The notes under the pieces were generated by a model. That model did no database searches, was not told the origin of the DNA, and worked only from the letters and a program-made list of their open reading frames with translations. The position numbers and the translations under genes were made by a program. A DNA stretch of 64,000 nucleotides. Source: Lutibacter profundi (GTDB lineage Bacteria; Bacteroidota; Bacteroidia; Flavobacteriales; Flavobacteriaceae). Location of the stretch: the NCBI RefSeq assembly GCF_001543325.1, contig NZ_CP013355.1, forward strand, positions 1,332,001 to 1,396,000. The letters run 5' to 3'. Shown here piece after piece: positions 7,829 to 17,125 of the stretch; position 1 is the first letter of the stretch; each line of letters begins with the position of its first letter.

Positions 7829-9862
7829 TTAATTCGTATCTGGTAACGTGGTATACCGTTTTGCATAATCTAACATTTGTGCTGCAAAGCCTGTAGGTTG
7901 CGTTACCTTAATGGCTGTTATATTACCCGCAGCATCTTTCTCAGCAACTAGTACAGGGTTTACAAATCCACTATATGGAGCCGATTTAAATTTACTGTTA
8001 CGTTCTAATACTTCTTTGTGCATTGCTTGATCTACCTTAACTCCATACGTTTCAACCAATGCTTTTCCTGCTTCAAAATCTCCTTCAGATTTGATGCGTT
8101 GTATTTCTCTTAATAAATCTCCAAACAACGTTCTCAATTTGTCATAATCTCTAATTACAAAGTAGGTTTTATTATTTTTTACCACTTTTTCAATTACATT
8201 CTCTTTTTTACCTTTCTCAAAAGCCCAAGAAGCTACCAATTGTCTGTTTCTCATATGAGCCTCTTCAATATCATCTCCTAAATTTAAACGAATTAATTGT
8301 GTAATTAAACCATTTCTAATATATCCATCATAAGCCGCTTTTCCTATTCCTACTGCATTTGGTGAAAGCTTCATTTCAACCAATTTTTCATCAGGTAAGT
8401 AATATAAACCTACTAAATCTGCTCGTGCTTCTTCTAAGGTTGAAGAATAATTTTTTAAGGTCTCTTTTGGTTGACCAACACCTGGATTAATTTTACCACT
8501 AGCATGCCCTATTACTTCATGTAAAGCTGTATGCAGTTTGTCAGCTAAATGCCCGTATTTTATTTCTGCATTAACTTCCGCTTCATCAAAAGCAAACTCT
8601 TTCAATTTATCTGTTCCACCAGCTTGATTGTAGGCTTCAATTAGGTTTCCTAATGAAACTGATTTTGATCCATGTTGCTGACGAATCCAATTATTATTTG
8701 GTAAATTAACACCAATAGGTGTTGAAGGTGAGGCATCTCCGGCTTCTGAAGCCACATTCACTGTTTTGTATGAAACACCTACAACATTTTTCTTTTTATG
8801 ATTTTCATCAATTGTTGAATTATCTTCAAACCACTGTGCATTTTTTGATACAACTGCCATTTTTTTTGACATATCAAAATCTTTAATTTGAACTATTGTT
8901 TCATACGATCCTCTAAATGCTTTTGGATCGTTGTAAACTTCAATAAAACCATTTATATAGTCAATATCACCTTCGGTACTTGTTGCCCAAACAATATTAT
9001 AATCATCCCAAATTTTTAAATCTCCCGTTTTATAATATTCAATTAATAAGTTCAGAGCTTTCGCTTGTTTGTCATTTTCGGCTACAGTAACGGCTTTTCC
9101 TAACCAATAAACAATTTTTTCAATAGCTTTATCATACATTCCACCAACTTTCCAAACTTTCTCCACTATGGTGCCATCCTCCTTTTTTATCAATTTAGAG
9201 TTCAATCCATATTCAATTGGTGTTGTATCATTTTTATCAATTTTTGAAGCATAAAAAGCATCAACATCATGTTCTGTTATATTTGGTGAATAAAAATTAA
9301 TGGCTGAACCTTTCAACAACCCTTTAGAAGCGTCTAAATTTACTTTCTTTGCATCAGCATCATTAAAAATAACATCATACGCCTCTCCTGTAAGTTTTGT
9401 ATTGGTTTCTTTTAATAAAACATCAAAATATTCCTGTGAAAATGCTGGTTTAAATTTATCATTTGAATAGTGGTGATGTATTCCATTTGAAAACCATATT
9501 CTTTTTAAATAGGTTTCAAAATTTTTCCAATCATCTGTTGTTTTGTCTCCTTTATAGTTAGTGTAAATATGCTCTAATGCACGTCTTATTTTTAAGTTAT
9601 GTCTATAATTTTGATCGTACATAATATCTCTACCAACCATACCTGCCTGAGATAAATAATATACCAACTCTTTTTGTTTTAATGAAAGCTCATTGAAACC
9701 AGGAATTTGATATCGCAATATTTTTACATCTGCAAATTGTTCAACTTCATAATTAAATGGTGTTTGAACTTCTTTATTGTTTTTATCCTCTTTTGAATTA
9801 TTTGAACAAGAAAACAAAAGTGATGTCATCAATATCACGACTAAGAAATATTTAATTTTCAT
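7829..9862 (-). CDS. dipeptidyl peptidase III-like zinc peptidase (family M49), lipoprotein
   Basis: 677 residues, close to the length of bacterial DPP III. The six-residue zinc motif of M49 is present as HEVIGH (about residues 447-452), and the second zinc-ligand motif appears as EEARAD (about 476-481). The family removes dipeptides from the N-terminus of short peptides. The start MKIKYFLVVILMTSLLFSCSNN is a lipoprotein signal with a Cys after LLFS, so the enzyme should be anchored in the envelope, probably periplasmic, unlike the cytosolic eukaryotic enzyme. A TAAATTTG box is found 26 bases upstream. The CDF exporter follows within nine bases; a link between peptide breakdown and metal export is only inferred from this. 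Confidence 0.88.
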   Translation of the reverse strand: MKIKYFLVVILMTSLLFSCSNNSKEDKNNKEVQTPFNYEVEQFADVKILRYQIPGFNELSLKQKELVYYLSQAGMVGRDIMYDQNYRHNLKIRRALEHIYTNYKGDKTTDDWKNFETYLKRIWFSNGIHHHYSNDKFKPAFSQEYFDVLLKETNTKLTGEAYDVIFNDADAKKVNLDASKGLLKGSAINFYSPNITEHDVDAFYASKIDKNDTTPIEYGLNSKLIKKEDGTIVEKVWKVGGMYDKAIEKIVYWLGKAVTVAENDKQAKALNLLIEYYKTGDLKIWDDYNIVWATSTEGDIDYINGFIEVYNDPKAFRGSYETIVQIKDFDMSKKMAVVSKNAQWFEDNSTIDENHKKKNVVGVSYKTVNVASEAGDASPSTPIGVNLPNNNWIRQQHGSKSVSLGNLIEAYNQAGGTDKLKEFAFDEAEVNAEIKYGHLADKLHTALHEVIGHASGKINPGVGQPKETLKNYSSTLEEARADLVGLYYLPDEKLVEMKLSPNAVGIGKAAYDGYIRNGLITQLIRLNLGDDIEEAHMRNRQLVASWAFEKGKKENVIEKVVKNNKTYFVIRDYDKLRTLFGDLLREIQRIKSEGDFEAGKALVETYGVKVDQAMHKEVLERNSKFKSAPYSGFVNPVLVAEKDAAGNITAIKVTQPTGFAAQMLDYAKRYTTLPDTN

Positions 9863-9888
9863 TTTATTATTTATTTAATTTTAAGCAT

Positions 9889-9896
9889 CAAATTTA
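9889..9896 (-). promoter_or_regulatory. -7 box for the M49 peptidase gene
   Basis: On the minus strand this reads TAAATTTG, matching TAnnTTTG, 26 bases before the ATG. There is no clear -33 TTG at ideal spacing. Confidence 0.5.
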
Positions 9897-9955
9897 ATAA
9901 TTTTAAAATGATTATCTTAGTAATTTAGCAACAAGCTAACTTAAAACTGATACTA

Positions 9956-10966
9956 ATGAGGTTTCTAAAATACATTTTTTATTTACTGCTTATTCTAATA
10001 ATTGGAGTATCTATTTACATTGCCACTTTAGATGGAAGTTACAACATTAAACAATCAAAAGTAATAAAAGCACCTATTGAAGTGGTTTTTAATGTTGTAA
10101 ATGATTTTAGAAGTTGGCAAAACTGGGGGACTTGGTTTGAAATAGATTCAACAATTGTAGCTTCTTTTCCCAAAGTTACTTCAGGAGTTGGTGCATCGTA
10201 CTCTTGGAGTGGAGCAGGTAGTAATGGCTCTATAAAAACTTTATCATTGATTCCGAACAAAGAAATTATCCAACAAATTGATTTTGGAACTGGAAGCACT
10301 TCTGAAGTTTACTGGCTATTTAACAATAGCAATAATGGCACTAAAATTACTTGGGGAATGAAAGGTAAAAGTAATTTTATGGAAAAATTACACTGGCTAA
10401 CTCAGGGTGGTATTGAAAAAAATATGACACCTATATACAATAGAGGTCTTGCACTATTAAATAATTACATTTTAAAAGAATTAGAGAAACATGCTATTGA
10501 AATTAAAGGCGTGGTATATTTCGGTGGCGGATATTATTTATACCAAACTACCTCTAGTAAAATAAATGACTTTGAATTTAAAATGAAAAAAATGCTTACA
10601 AAAATTCTTAATTATATGAAAAACAATAATATTAATGCTTCTGGAAAACCATTTACCATAACACACAAATGGGATGAAGAAAATCAAACAACCATGTTTT
10701 CTACTTGTGTTCCAATTAAGGAGCGAATTATTACTACTGAAGATATTTTAACAGGATTTTTAAAACCTCAAAAAACGTTTAAAACAATTCTTAAAGGCGA
10801 TTACAAATTTTCTTTTGAAGCTTGGCAAGCAACCTTTAAAGCTATAAATGAGCAGGGATTTGTCAAAAAACAAGATGGTGAGCCTTTTGAAGTTTATACT
10901 GTTGGCCCTCGTGAAAATGTAAACCCTTCAAAATGGATTACAGAAATTTATGTACCTATAAAATAA
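9956..10966 (+). CDS. SRPBCC-domain protein with C-terminal GyrI-like effector domain
   Basis: 336 residues. An N-terminal hydrophobic segment (YIFYLLLILIIGVSIYIATL, residues 6-25) anchors or exports the protein. It is followed by a START/SRPBCC-like domain (about 33-165) recognisable by VIKAPIEVVFNVVNDFRSWQNWGTW, and then a GyrI-like small-molecule-binding domain (about 170-336) ending in the characteristic KWITEIYVPIK. Both are ligand-binding folds; no catalytic residues are evident. This architecture is frequent in Bacteroidota and its ligand is unknown. It is divergent from the M49 peptidase and its stop lies ten bases from the convergent tag gene. Confidence 0.75.
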   Translation: MRFLKYIFYLLLILIIGVSIYIATLDGSYNIKQSKVIKAPIEVVFNVVNDFRSWQNWGTWFEIDSTIVASFPKVTSGVGASYSWSGAGSNGSIKTLSLIPNKEIIQQIDFGTGSTSEVYWLFNNSNNGTKITWGMKGKSNFMEKLHWLTQGGIEKNMTPIYNRGLALLNNYILKELEKHAIEIKGVVYFGGGYYLYQTTSSKINDFEFKMKKMLTKILNYMKNNNINASGKPFTITHKWDEENQTTMFSTCVPIKERIITTEDILTGFLKPQKTFKTILKGDYKFSFEAWQATFKAINEQGFVKKQDGEPFEVYTVGPRENVNPSKWITEIYVPIK

Positions 10967-10976
10967 TTCTAAAAAA

Positions 10977-11540
10977 TTACACTTCATTATATCTAAAACA
11001 AGTAATTAAATGGTCATTCACCATCCCTGTAGCTTGCATATAAGCATATATTACTGTTGCCCCTACAAACTTAAATCCACGGTTTTTTAAATCTTTAGAA
11101 ATCCTATTTGAAAGTGCTGTTGTAGCCGGAACTTCTCGTAAATTTCTCCAATTATTAACAATAGGTTTACCATTGGTAAAACTCCATATATAATTTGAAA
11201 ACGACTCAAATTCTTGCTGAATTTTCATAAAGGCAATAGCATTTGAAATGGTTGCTTTTATTTTTAATTTATTTCTAATAATTCCTGCATTTTGAATTAA
11301 TTTTTCAAATTCAGATTCATTATAGGTTGCTATTTTTTTATAATTAAAATTATCAAAAGCTTTTCTAAAGTTCTCTCGTTTTTTTAAAATTGTAATCCAG
11401 CTTAAACCTGCTTGAAAAGTTTCTAAAACTAAAAATTCAAACAATTTGGCATCATCATAAACAGGTACACCCCACTCCGTATCATGATATGCTATATAAA
11501 GCGGATTTTCTCCACACCAACTACAACGTATTTTACTCAT
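10977..11540 (-). CDS. tag: DNA-3-methyladenine glycosylase I
   Basis: 187 residues, the standard length for Tag. The enzyme excises 3-methyladenine from alkylated DNA as the first step of base excision repair. The start MSKIRCSWCGENPLYIAYHD and the following TEWGVP are the family's signature and carry the Cys and N-terminal zinc-ligand region. FQAGLSWITILKKRENFRKAF (near residue 42) forms the helix-hairpin-helix region. The C-terminal part FKFVGATVIYAYMQATGMVNDHLITC supplies the distal His and Cys zinc ligands. No obvious Ada-type regulation is seen nearby. It is convergent with the SRPBCC gene. Confidence 0.95.
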   Translation of the reverse strand: MSKIRCSWCGENPLYIAYHDTEWGVPVYDDAKLFEFLVLETFQAGLSWITILKKRENFRKAFDNFNYKKIATYNESEFEKLIQNAGIIRNKLKIKATISNAIAFMKIQQEFESFSNYIWSFTNGKPIVNNWRNLREVPATTALSNRISKDLKNRGFKFVGATVIYAYMQATGMVNDHLITCFRYNEV

Positions 11541-11621
11541 AACTATTTATAAATTAGTTTTTCAAGTTATCATAAAAAAGTTGTATATTAAAACTGGAAT
11601 GATTTTTGTCCCTTAAATTTT

Positions 11622-12044
11622 ATGAAACAACCAATTATGAGAACTTTAATTTACTTTCTAACAATTAGTTTATTTATTATTGGCTGTTCTTCAACTACAA
11701 AAACAACAACAAACAATGCTAAATTACCTGATGAAGCTGTAAGAATTGCAAATGACAGCTTAGAATATGAAATTATTATTATAGATATTGGATTTAAACT
11801 ATACTTAAATACAATTGCGAAACCTGCTAATTATTACTCTCAAAAATTTTACGAAACTAAAAATCAATTTTATGTTACCAAATGGAACATTAGAGCAAGA
11901 AATCCTTTAAGATATGATGATTCTATTTATGAGAATATAATAGATTATGATTTTAATATTGATTATGGACTTGATGTAAACTACAAACTTTACAATTATT
12001 TTAAATTTGTTGAATACAAATATAAACAGCGATTTTTTAACTAA
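11622..12044 (+). CDS. DUF6146-like lipoprotein
   Basis: 140 residues. A lipoprotein signal is clear, with a hydrophobic stretch TLIYFLTISLFIIGCSS and Cys after IIG, so the mature protein should be membrane-anchored on the periplasmic side or surface. The remainder is rich in Tyr, Asn and Asp, with YYSQKFYETKNQFYVTKWN and RARNPLRY, matching what I recall of a small conserved flavobacterial family of unknown role. A second ATG at 11637 gives a shorter signal (MRTLIYF...) and may be the true start. The stop codon is only three bases from MITE copy 2. Confidence 0.65.
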   Translation: MKQPIMRTLIYFLTISLFIIGCSSTTKTTTNNAKLPDEAVRIANDSLEYEIIIIDIGFKLYLNTIAKPANYYSQKFYETKNQFYVTKWNIRARNPLRYDDSIYENIIDYDFNIDYGLDVNYKLYNYFKFVEYKYKQRFFN

Positions 12045-12047
12045 AAA

Positions 12048-12178
12048 GAGGCTGTCTAAAAAGTGTCATTCTGAATGTAAATGAAGAACCTCCTTGAAAT
12101 TAAACACTTATATATCAAGGTGTTGAGATTTTTCACTTTGTTCAAAATGACAAGTATAATTGCTTTTTAGACAGCCTC
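12048..12178. mobile_element. 131-bp MITE-like element, copy 2
   Basis: Same terminal inverted repeats as copy 1 (12048-12063 and 12163-12178) and only two C/T differences over 131 bases. It again lies between convergent genes (the DUF6146-like gene and pckA), and the flanks are complementary (AAAAA before, TTTT after), consistent with insertion into an existing terminator. It may now serve as the transcription terminator for both genes. Confidence 0.75.
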
Positions 12179-12201
12179 TTTTAATATTTCTAAGTTTTTA
12201 C

Positions 12202-13824
12202 TTATAATTGAGGGCCAGCATTTACCAATGCTTTTCCGTCTTCATTATCGGTATATTTTTTGAAATTATCAATAAATAAACCCGCTAATTTTTTTGCTTT
12301 TTCATTCCATTCATTCTTATTTTCATAAGTATCTCTTGGATCTAAAATAGCTGAATTAACCTCTGCCAATTCAAGTGGAACTTCTAAATTAAATATTGGT
12401 ATTGTTTTTGTTTCAGCTCTTTCAATTGAACCATCTAAAATACGATCAATAATTGCTCTTGTATCTTTAATTGAAATTCTTTTTCCTGAGCCATTCCACC
12501 CTGTATTTACTAAATAGGCAGTTGTATTGTGTGCATCCATTTTTTCGACTAATTCATGTCCATATTTAGTAGGATGTAATGATAAAAAAGCTTCTCCAAA
12601 ACAGGCAGAAAATGTAGGAGTTGGCTCGTTAACACCTCTTTCTGTACCTGCTAATTTTGCGGTAAATCCAGATAGAAAGTGATACTTAGTTTGTTCATGA
12701 GTTAACTTAGAAACTGGAGGCATAACCCCAAATGCATCAGCTGTTAAAAAAATAACTTTAGATGCATGACCCGCTTTAGATACAGGCTTTACAATATTTT
12801 CAATATGATATATTGGATACGAAACACGTGTATTTTGTGTTACTGAACCATCAGAAAAATCAATTTTGCCATTGGCATCAACCGTAACATTTTCTAATAG
12901 TGCATCTTTTTTTATAGCTCCATAAATTTCTGGCTCGGCATTTTTGTCTAAACTAATTGTTTTGGCATAGCAGCCTCCTTCAAAATTAAAAACACCTTCA
13001 TTATCCCAACCATGCTCATCATCACCAATCAACTCACGTTTAGGATCTGTTGATAACGTTGTTTTTCCTGTTCCTGACAGTCCAAAAAATACGGCTACAT
13101 CTCCATCTTTCCCTTTATTTGCTGAGCAATGCATAGATGCAATACCTTGCAAAGGAAGGTAATAATTCATCATTGCAAACATTCCTTTTTTCATTTCTCC
13201 ACCATACCAAGTTCCTCCAATTACTTGCATTTTCTCTGTCAAATTAAATACCGTAAAATTTTCAGAATTCAAACCCTGCCTTTTCCAATTTGGGTTTGTA
13301 GCTTTTGAGCCATTTAGTACCACAAAATCTGGTTCACCAAAATTCTCTAATTCTTCAACAGTTGGACGAACAAACATATTTTTAACAAAATGTGCTTGCC
13401 AAGCAACTTCCATTATAAATCGTACTTTTAAACGTGTATCTTCATTAGCACCACAAAAAGCATCAACAACATATAATTTTTTATTTGAAAGTTGTGTAGC
13501 AACTAGGCCTTTCAATTCATTCCAAACGGCTTGAGAAGTGGGTTTGTTATCATTTTTTGCTTTTTCAGAAGTCCACCAAATAGTATCTTTAGTAATAGCA
13601 TCTTCAACAATAAATTTATCTTTAGGTGAACGACCTGTAAATATTCCAGTTTTAACGTTTACAGCACCAAGTTCTGTTAAATATCCTTTTTCAAAACCTT
13701 CTAAATTTGGATCTAATTCTTTTTCATAGAGTTCCTCATATGAAGGATTATAACTAATCTCTTTAATACCTTTAATCCCTAAATTCTTTAGAGAAATAAG
13801 AATTGATTTTTTAATAACTTTCAT
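12202..13824 (-). CDS. pckA: phosphoenolpyruvate carboxykinase (ATP)
   Basis: 540 residues, typical for the ATP-dependent enzyme that converts oxaloacetate and ATP to phosphoenolpyruvate and CO2, the entry step of gluconeogenesis. Visible motifs are the substrate loop [14 protein letters not shown] near residue 60, the PEPCK-specific segment [16 protein letters not shown] near 201, the kinase-1a P-loop [11 protein letters not shown] at 248-258, and the metal-binding kinase-2 segment LIGDDEHGW near 266. The upstream region has a TAnnTTTG box and a 14-bp GAAAACGTTTTC-type palindrome, suggesting control by carbon source. The 3' end is next to MITE copy 2. Confidence 0.96.
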   Translation of the reverse strand: MKVIKKSILISLKNLGIKGIKEISYNPSYEELYEKELDPNLEGFEKGYLTELGAVNVKTGIFTGRSPKDKFIVEDAITKDTIWWTSEKAKNDNKPTSQAVWNELKGLVATQLSNKKLYVVDAFCGANEDTRLKVRFIMEVAWQAHFVKNMFVRPTVEELENFGEPDFVVLNGSKATNPNWKRQGLNSENFTVFNLTEKMQVIGGTWYGGEMKKGMFAMMNYYLPLQGIASMHCSANKGKDGDVAVFFGLSGTGKTTLSTDPKRELIGDDEHGWDNEGVFNFEGGCYAKTISLDKNAEPEIYGAIKKDALLENVTVDANGKIDFSDGSVTQNTRVSYPIYHIENIVKPVSKAGHASKVIFLTADAFGVMPPVSKLTHEQTKYHFLSGFTAKLAGTERGVNEPTPTFSACFGEAFLSLHPTKYGHELVEKMDAHNTTAYLVNTGWNGSGKRISIKDTRAIIDRILDGSIERAETKTIPIFNLEVPLELAEVNSAILDPRDTYENKNEWNEKAKKLAGLFIDNFKKYTDNEDGKALVNAGPQL

Positions 13825-13865
13825 TATTTTTTATATGGACGTTAATATTTATACTAATTTCTATT

Positions 13866-13873
13866 CAAATTTA
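13866..13873 (-). promoter_or_regulatory. -7 box for pckA
   Basis: The minus strand reads TAAATTTG, matching TAnnTTTG, 41 bases upstream of the pckA ATG. Confidence 0.5.
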
Positions 13874-13999
13874 CATATAAATCAATGGTACTAATAATGA
13901 TATTTGTCATGAAAATTTATTATTTACTAAAACGTTTTCATTTATTCAACCACTTAATTCTCAATACATTAATTTAGTTTTAAAATTTTACTTATTTTA

Positions 14000-14013
14000 C
14001 GAAAACGTTTTCG
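14000..14013. promoter_or_regulatory. palindromic operator candidate upstream of pckA
   Basis: CGAAAACGTTTTCG is a perfect 14-bp palindrome of the type bound by LacI/GalR-family repressors. A second, partial match (AAAACGTTTTCA) lies at 13930-13941, about 70 bases closer to pckA. Both sit in the 308-base gap between pckA and the DUF423 gene. The binding protein is not encoded in the window. Nothing else is seen in this gap except the pckA -7 box. Confidence 0.45.
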
Positions 14014-14132
14014 GTGAAAATAAAAAAAAACTTTTTACCTTTACTATTCTATAAAAATTTTGGCTAAAATATACTTATTTACTTAAGGCAACAAACATTA
14101 TTTAATTGATTTCTTATTAATTATTAAAATTT

Positions 14133-14498
14133 CTATTTCTTCAAAAAAGAGAATGTTATTTTTAACCAACCTAAAATAAAAAAAACACCTCCTAACGGAG
14201 TTACAAACCAAATACTTTTAGCATTTACACCTAAAGTTATTGCATATATTGATCCTGAAAAGAATAAAACACCTATAAAAAACAGGTAGCTTATACCATT
14301 TTTAGTTTTCTCGTTAAATTTTGAATACGTATTCACAAATAACAATACAATTACATGATACATTTGATAGCGAATTGCTGTTTCAAAACTTTTTAATTCC
14401 GTAACGCTTAAAATTTCTTTTAAACTATGAGCTCCAAAAGCTCCTAAAATAATTGTTAATGCTCCTATTAATGATGTAATTATTAAGTTTTTATTCAT
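14133..14498 (-). CDS. DUF423 family membrane protein
   Basis: 121 residues with four predicted membrane helices and almost no soluble parts. The N-terminal motif IGALTIILGAFGAHSLKEILS followed by FETAIRYQMYHVIVLL is the DUF423 signature (E. coli YgdD family). The function of the family is unknown. The C-terminal end KSIWFVTPLGGVFFILGWLKI also fits. It precedes the pckA control region on the same strand but is separated from pckA by 308 bases, so it is probably a separate unit. It is divergent from the DUF2007 gene. Confidence 0.85.
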   Translation of the reverse strand: MNKNLIITSLIGALTIILGAFGAHSLKEILSVTELKSFETAIRYQMYHVIVLLFVNTYSKFNEKTKNGISYLFFIGVLFFSGSIYAITLGVNAKSIWFVTPLGGVFFILGWLKITFSFLKK

Positions 14499-14560
14499 TT
14501 TTTATAAGGTATAATTGTAGTAAAAGTAATAATTTGTATATTTAATATAAATTCAAAAAT

Positions 14561-14791
14561 ATGAAAAATAATTCTGACACACTGGTTACCGTATTAACTG
14601 CAAGTTTAATTCATGAAATACACATTGCAAAAGCACTTTTAGCCAATGAAGGAATAAACAGTTTTATTTTTGATGAAAATATCACAACCACTATAGGAAC
14701 TGCTTTTGTTGATGGCTACAAACTTAAAGTAAATGCTCGTGATTTTGACAATGCCAAACAACTATTATTAGACTTAAATACTGATGAATAA
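14561..14791 (+). CDS. DUF2007-domain protein
   Basis: 76 residues. The layout (short strand VTVLTASLIHEIHIAKALLANEGI, then FIFDENITTT, then VDGYKLKVNARDFDNAKQLL) matches the small alpha-beta DUF2007 domain, annotated in databases as a putative signal-transducing protein. It has no signal peptide and should be cytosolic. No biochemical role is established. It stands alone between the divergent DUF423 gene and the saccharopine reductase-like gene, which has its own promoter. Confidence 0.8.
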   Translation: MKNNSDTLVTVLTASLIHEIHIAKALLANEGINSFIFDENITTTIGTAFVDGYKLKVNARDFDNAKQLLLDLNTDE

Positions 14792-14821
14792 TTAATAATA
14801 TTATCTCCTAAATTAATATTT

Positions 14822-14829
14822 TAAATTTG
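14822..14829 (+). promoter_or_regulatory. -7 box for the saccharopine reductase-like gene
   Basis: TAAATTTG matches TAnnTTTG, 38 bases upstream of the ATG at 14868. Confidence 0.55.
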
Positions 14830-14867
14830 TATTTTCGTCAATCAAATAAATCCTTAAACACACTAAA

Positions 14868-16235
14868 ATGAGAAACATTTTGTTAATTGGTGCAGGTAGA
14901 TCTTCTTCATCTTTAATAACGTATTTACTTAATAAATCTTTTGTTGAAAATTTACATATCACTATTGCTGATATTACATTAAAAAATGCTGAAAATAGAA
15001 TTCTAAATCATAAAAATGGTACTGCCTTAGAATTAGACATTTTTAATGAGACCGAGAGACAGACGGCTATTAAACAGGCAGATATTGTAATTTCAATGCT
15101 ACCAGCACATTTGCATTTAAATATTGCTAAAGACTGCTTAACCTTTGGGAAAAATATGGTTACAGCTTCTTACATTTCTAAAGAAATGAAAGCTTTAAAT
15201 GATGAAGCTGTTGAAAAGAACTTAATTTTCATGAATGAAATTGGCTTAGACCCAGGAATAGATCATATGAGTGCCATGCAAGTAATAGATTCAATTAGAG
15301 AAAAAGGAGGTAAAATGCTACTTTTTGAATCGTTTACTGGTGGCTTAGTTGCTCCTGAAAGTGACGATAATTTATGGAATTATAAATTTACTTGGAACCC
15401 TAGAAATGTTGTTTTAGCAGGGCAAGGTGGTGCTGCTAAATTTTTACAAGAAGGAAGATATAAATACATACCGTATCACAAATTATTTAGACGTACAGAA
15501 ATATTACATATTGATGGATACGGTAAATTTGAAGCGTATGCCAACAGAGATTCTTTAAAGTATAAAAGTGTTTACAATTTAGATACTATTTTAACCTTAT
15601 ACAGAGGAACTATTAGAAGGGTTGGTTATTCTAGAGCCTGGAATATTTTTGTGCAACTGGGAATGACTGATGATAGTTACACTATTGAAGATTCTGAAAA
15701 TATGAGTTATCGCGATTTTACAAATTCTTTTTTACCGTACAACCCCAATGATTCTGTTGAATTAAAACTACGTCACTGTTTAAAAATTGATCAAGATGAT
15801 ATTATTTGGGAGAAACTACTTGAATTAAATATTTTTAGCCCCACAAAAAAAATTGCATTAAAAAATGCAACTCCTGCTCAAATACTTGAAAAAATACTGA
15901 AAGATAGCTGGACTTTAAAAGAAGATGACAAAGATATGATTGTGATGCAACATCTTTTTGGTTACGAATTAAATGGAATAAAACACCAAATTGAGAGCAG
16001 TATGGTTTGCATAGGAGACAATCAAACGTATACAGCAATGGCTAAAACAGTTGGTTTACCTGTTGCCATTGCAACTTTAAAAATTCTAAATAAAGAAATT
16101 AAAACTCCTGGTGTGCAAATTCCAATTAATAAAGAAGTTTACGAGCCTATTTTAAAAGAATTAAAAGAAAACGGAATAATATTCAAAGAGAAAAATGTGC
16201 CTTATTACGGTTACAACCTTGAATCTCTTAATTAA
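14868..16235 (+). CDS. saccharopine dehydrogenase/reductase family protein (Lys9-like)
   Basis: 455 residues. The N-terminus MRNILLIGAGRSSSSLITYLL is a Rossmann nucleotide-binding motif; ISMLPAHLHLNIAKDCLTFGKNMVTASYIS (near residue 84) and NEIGLDPGIDHMSAMQVI (near 124) are characteristic of saccharopine reductases. The family interconverts saccharopine and aminoadipate semialdehyde plus glutamate using NAD(P). In Flavobacteriia a lysine catabolic role is the usual annotation, but no partner lysine-ketoglutarate reductase gene lies nearby, so the direction in this cell is inferred. It has its own TAnnTTTG box and ends in a hairpin shared with the convergent trmN6. Confidence 0.85.
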   Translation: MRNILLIGAGRSSSSLITYLLNKSFVENLHITIADITLKNAENRILNHKNGTALELDIFNETERQTAIKQADIVISMLPAHLHLNIAKDCLTFGKNMVTASYISKEMKALNDEAVEKNLIFMNEIGLDPGIDHMSAMQVIDSIREKGGKMLLFESFTGGLVAPESDDNLWNYKFTWNPRNVVLAGQGGAAKFLQEGRYKYIPYHKLFRRTEILHIDGYGKFEAYANRDSLKYKSVYNLDTILTLYRGTIRRVGYSRAWNIFVQLGMTDDSYTIEDSENMSYRDFTNSFLPYNPNDSVELKLRHCLKIDQDDIIWEKLLELNIFSPTKKIALKNATPAQILEKILKDSWTLKEDDKDMIVMQHLFGYELNGIKHQIESSMVCIGDNQTYTAMAKTVGLPVAIATLKILNKEIKTPGVQIPINKEVYEPILKELKENGIIFKEKNVPYYGYNLESLN

Positions 16236-16242
16236 AACAGCA

Positions 16243-16290
16243 AAAGGATTTTTATTTGTTAAATACTACATTTTTAAATAAAAATCCTTT
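16243..16290. terminator. bidirectional terminator overlapping the 3' end of trmN6
   Basis: A perfect 15-bp stem (16243-16257 with 16276-16290) closes an 18-base loop. The right arm encodes the last residues of the trmN6 product, so coding and termination functions overlap. Confidence 0.7.
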
Positions 16291-16979
16291 ACTAATTCAA
16301 TATATTTTGGAGTGTATTTATGACGTTTAATTTCAATAATTAATTCGTCTTTTTCTATAATTTTTTTAGAAAATGAAAGTTGCAATAAACTTCTTTTTAT
16401 TACAGAATTTTCAGTTCCTTTTACATGGGTAATTCTATGGGGTAATAACTTATGTTGCTTGGCAATTTCAATAAAACTACTTTCTTCTTCATAGGGAATA
16501 ACAAAAGCGCAACTTCCTTTTTTAGATAATAACTTAGAAACTCCCAAAAGCAGCTCTGTGTAAGTTAAACTTTCCGTATGCCTTGCCATGGCTCTTTCTT
16601 TTGGCAATTCTTTGTAAGTTGATGTATAAAATGGAGGGTTGGAGATAATAAAATCGTATTTATCATCAATTTCATCAGCAAATTCTTGTAGTGATGCATG
16701 GTAACAAAATAATCGATCTCCCCAATCACTATTTTCAAAATTTTCTACGGTTTCTTCATATGCTTCGCCATTTAATTCAACAGCATCAATAGTTTCAGCA
16801 ATGGAACGTTGAGCCAGTATCAAGGCAATAAGTCCTGTTCCTGAACCAACATCTAAAATAGTATTTACTTCATCTTGTAGTTGTGCCCAAGCCCCTAATA
16901 AAACACCATCAGTTCCTACTTTCATAGCTGTTTTATTTTGTTGAATTGTAAATTGTTTAAAGTAAAAAGGTTTGTTCAT
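16266..16979 (-). CDS. trmN6: tRNA1(Val) adenine-37 N6-methyltransferase
   Basis: 237 residues, matching E. coli YfiC/TrmN6, which uses SAM to make m6A at position 37 of tRNA-Val. Motifs are MKVGTDGVLLGAWA near residue 20, the SAM loop DVGSGTGLIALILAQ near 43, and the N6-adenine methyltransferase motif NPPFY near 113. The C-terminal residues are encoded inside the terminator stem shared with the saccharopine reductase-like gene. It appears monocistronic. The family is confident; the exact tRNA target is by homology only. Confidence 0.88.
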   Translation of the reverse strand: MNKPFYFKQFTIQQNKTAMKVGTDGVLLGAWAQLQDEVNTILDVGSGTGLIALILAQRSIAETIDAVELNGEAYEETVENFENSDWGDRLFCYHASLQEFADEIDDKYDFIISNPPFYTSTYKELPKERAMARHTESLTYTELLLGVSKLLSKKGSCAFVIPYEEESSFIEIAKQHKLLPHRITHVKGTENSVIKRSLLQLSFSKKIIEKDELIIEIKRHKYTPKYIELVKDFYLKM

Positions 16980-17125
16980 ATAAAGTTTAAGTACTAAATT
17001 TCAAAGTTCAAAGTTATACTATTTAAATAAAAAATCTTTTTTTTTATATTTTGTTTTATACTTATTAGTAAATTTATACTCAATTCTTTTAATTTAAATT
17101 ATTCTTTCATTTATTTTTTATTCTT

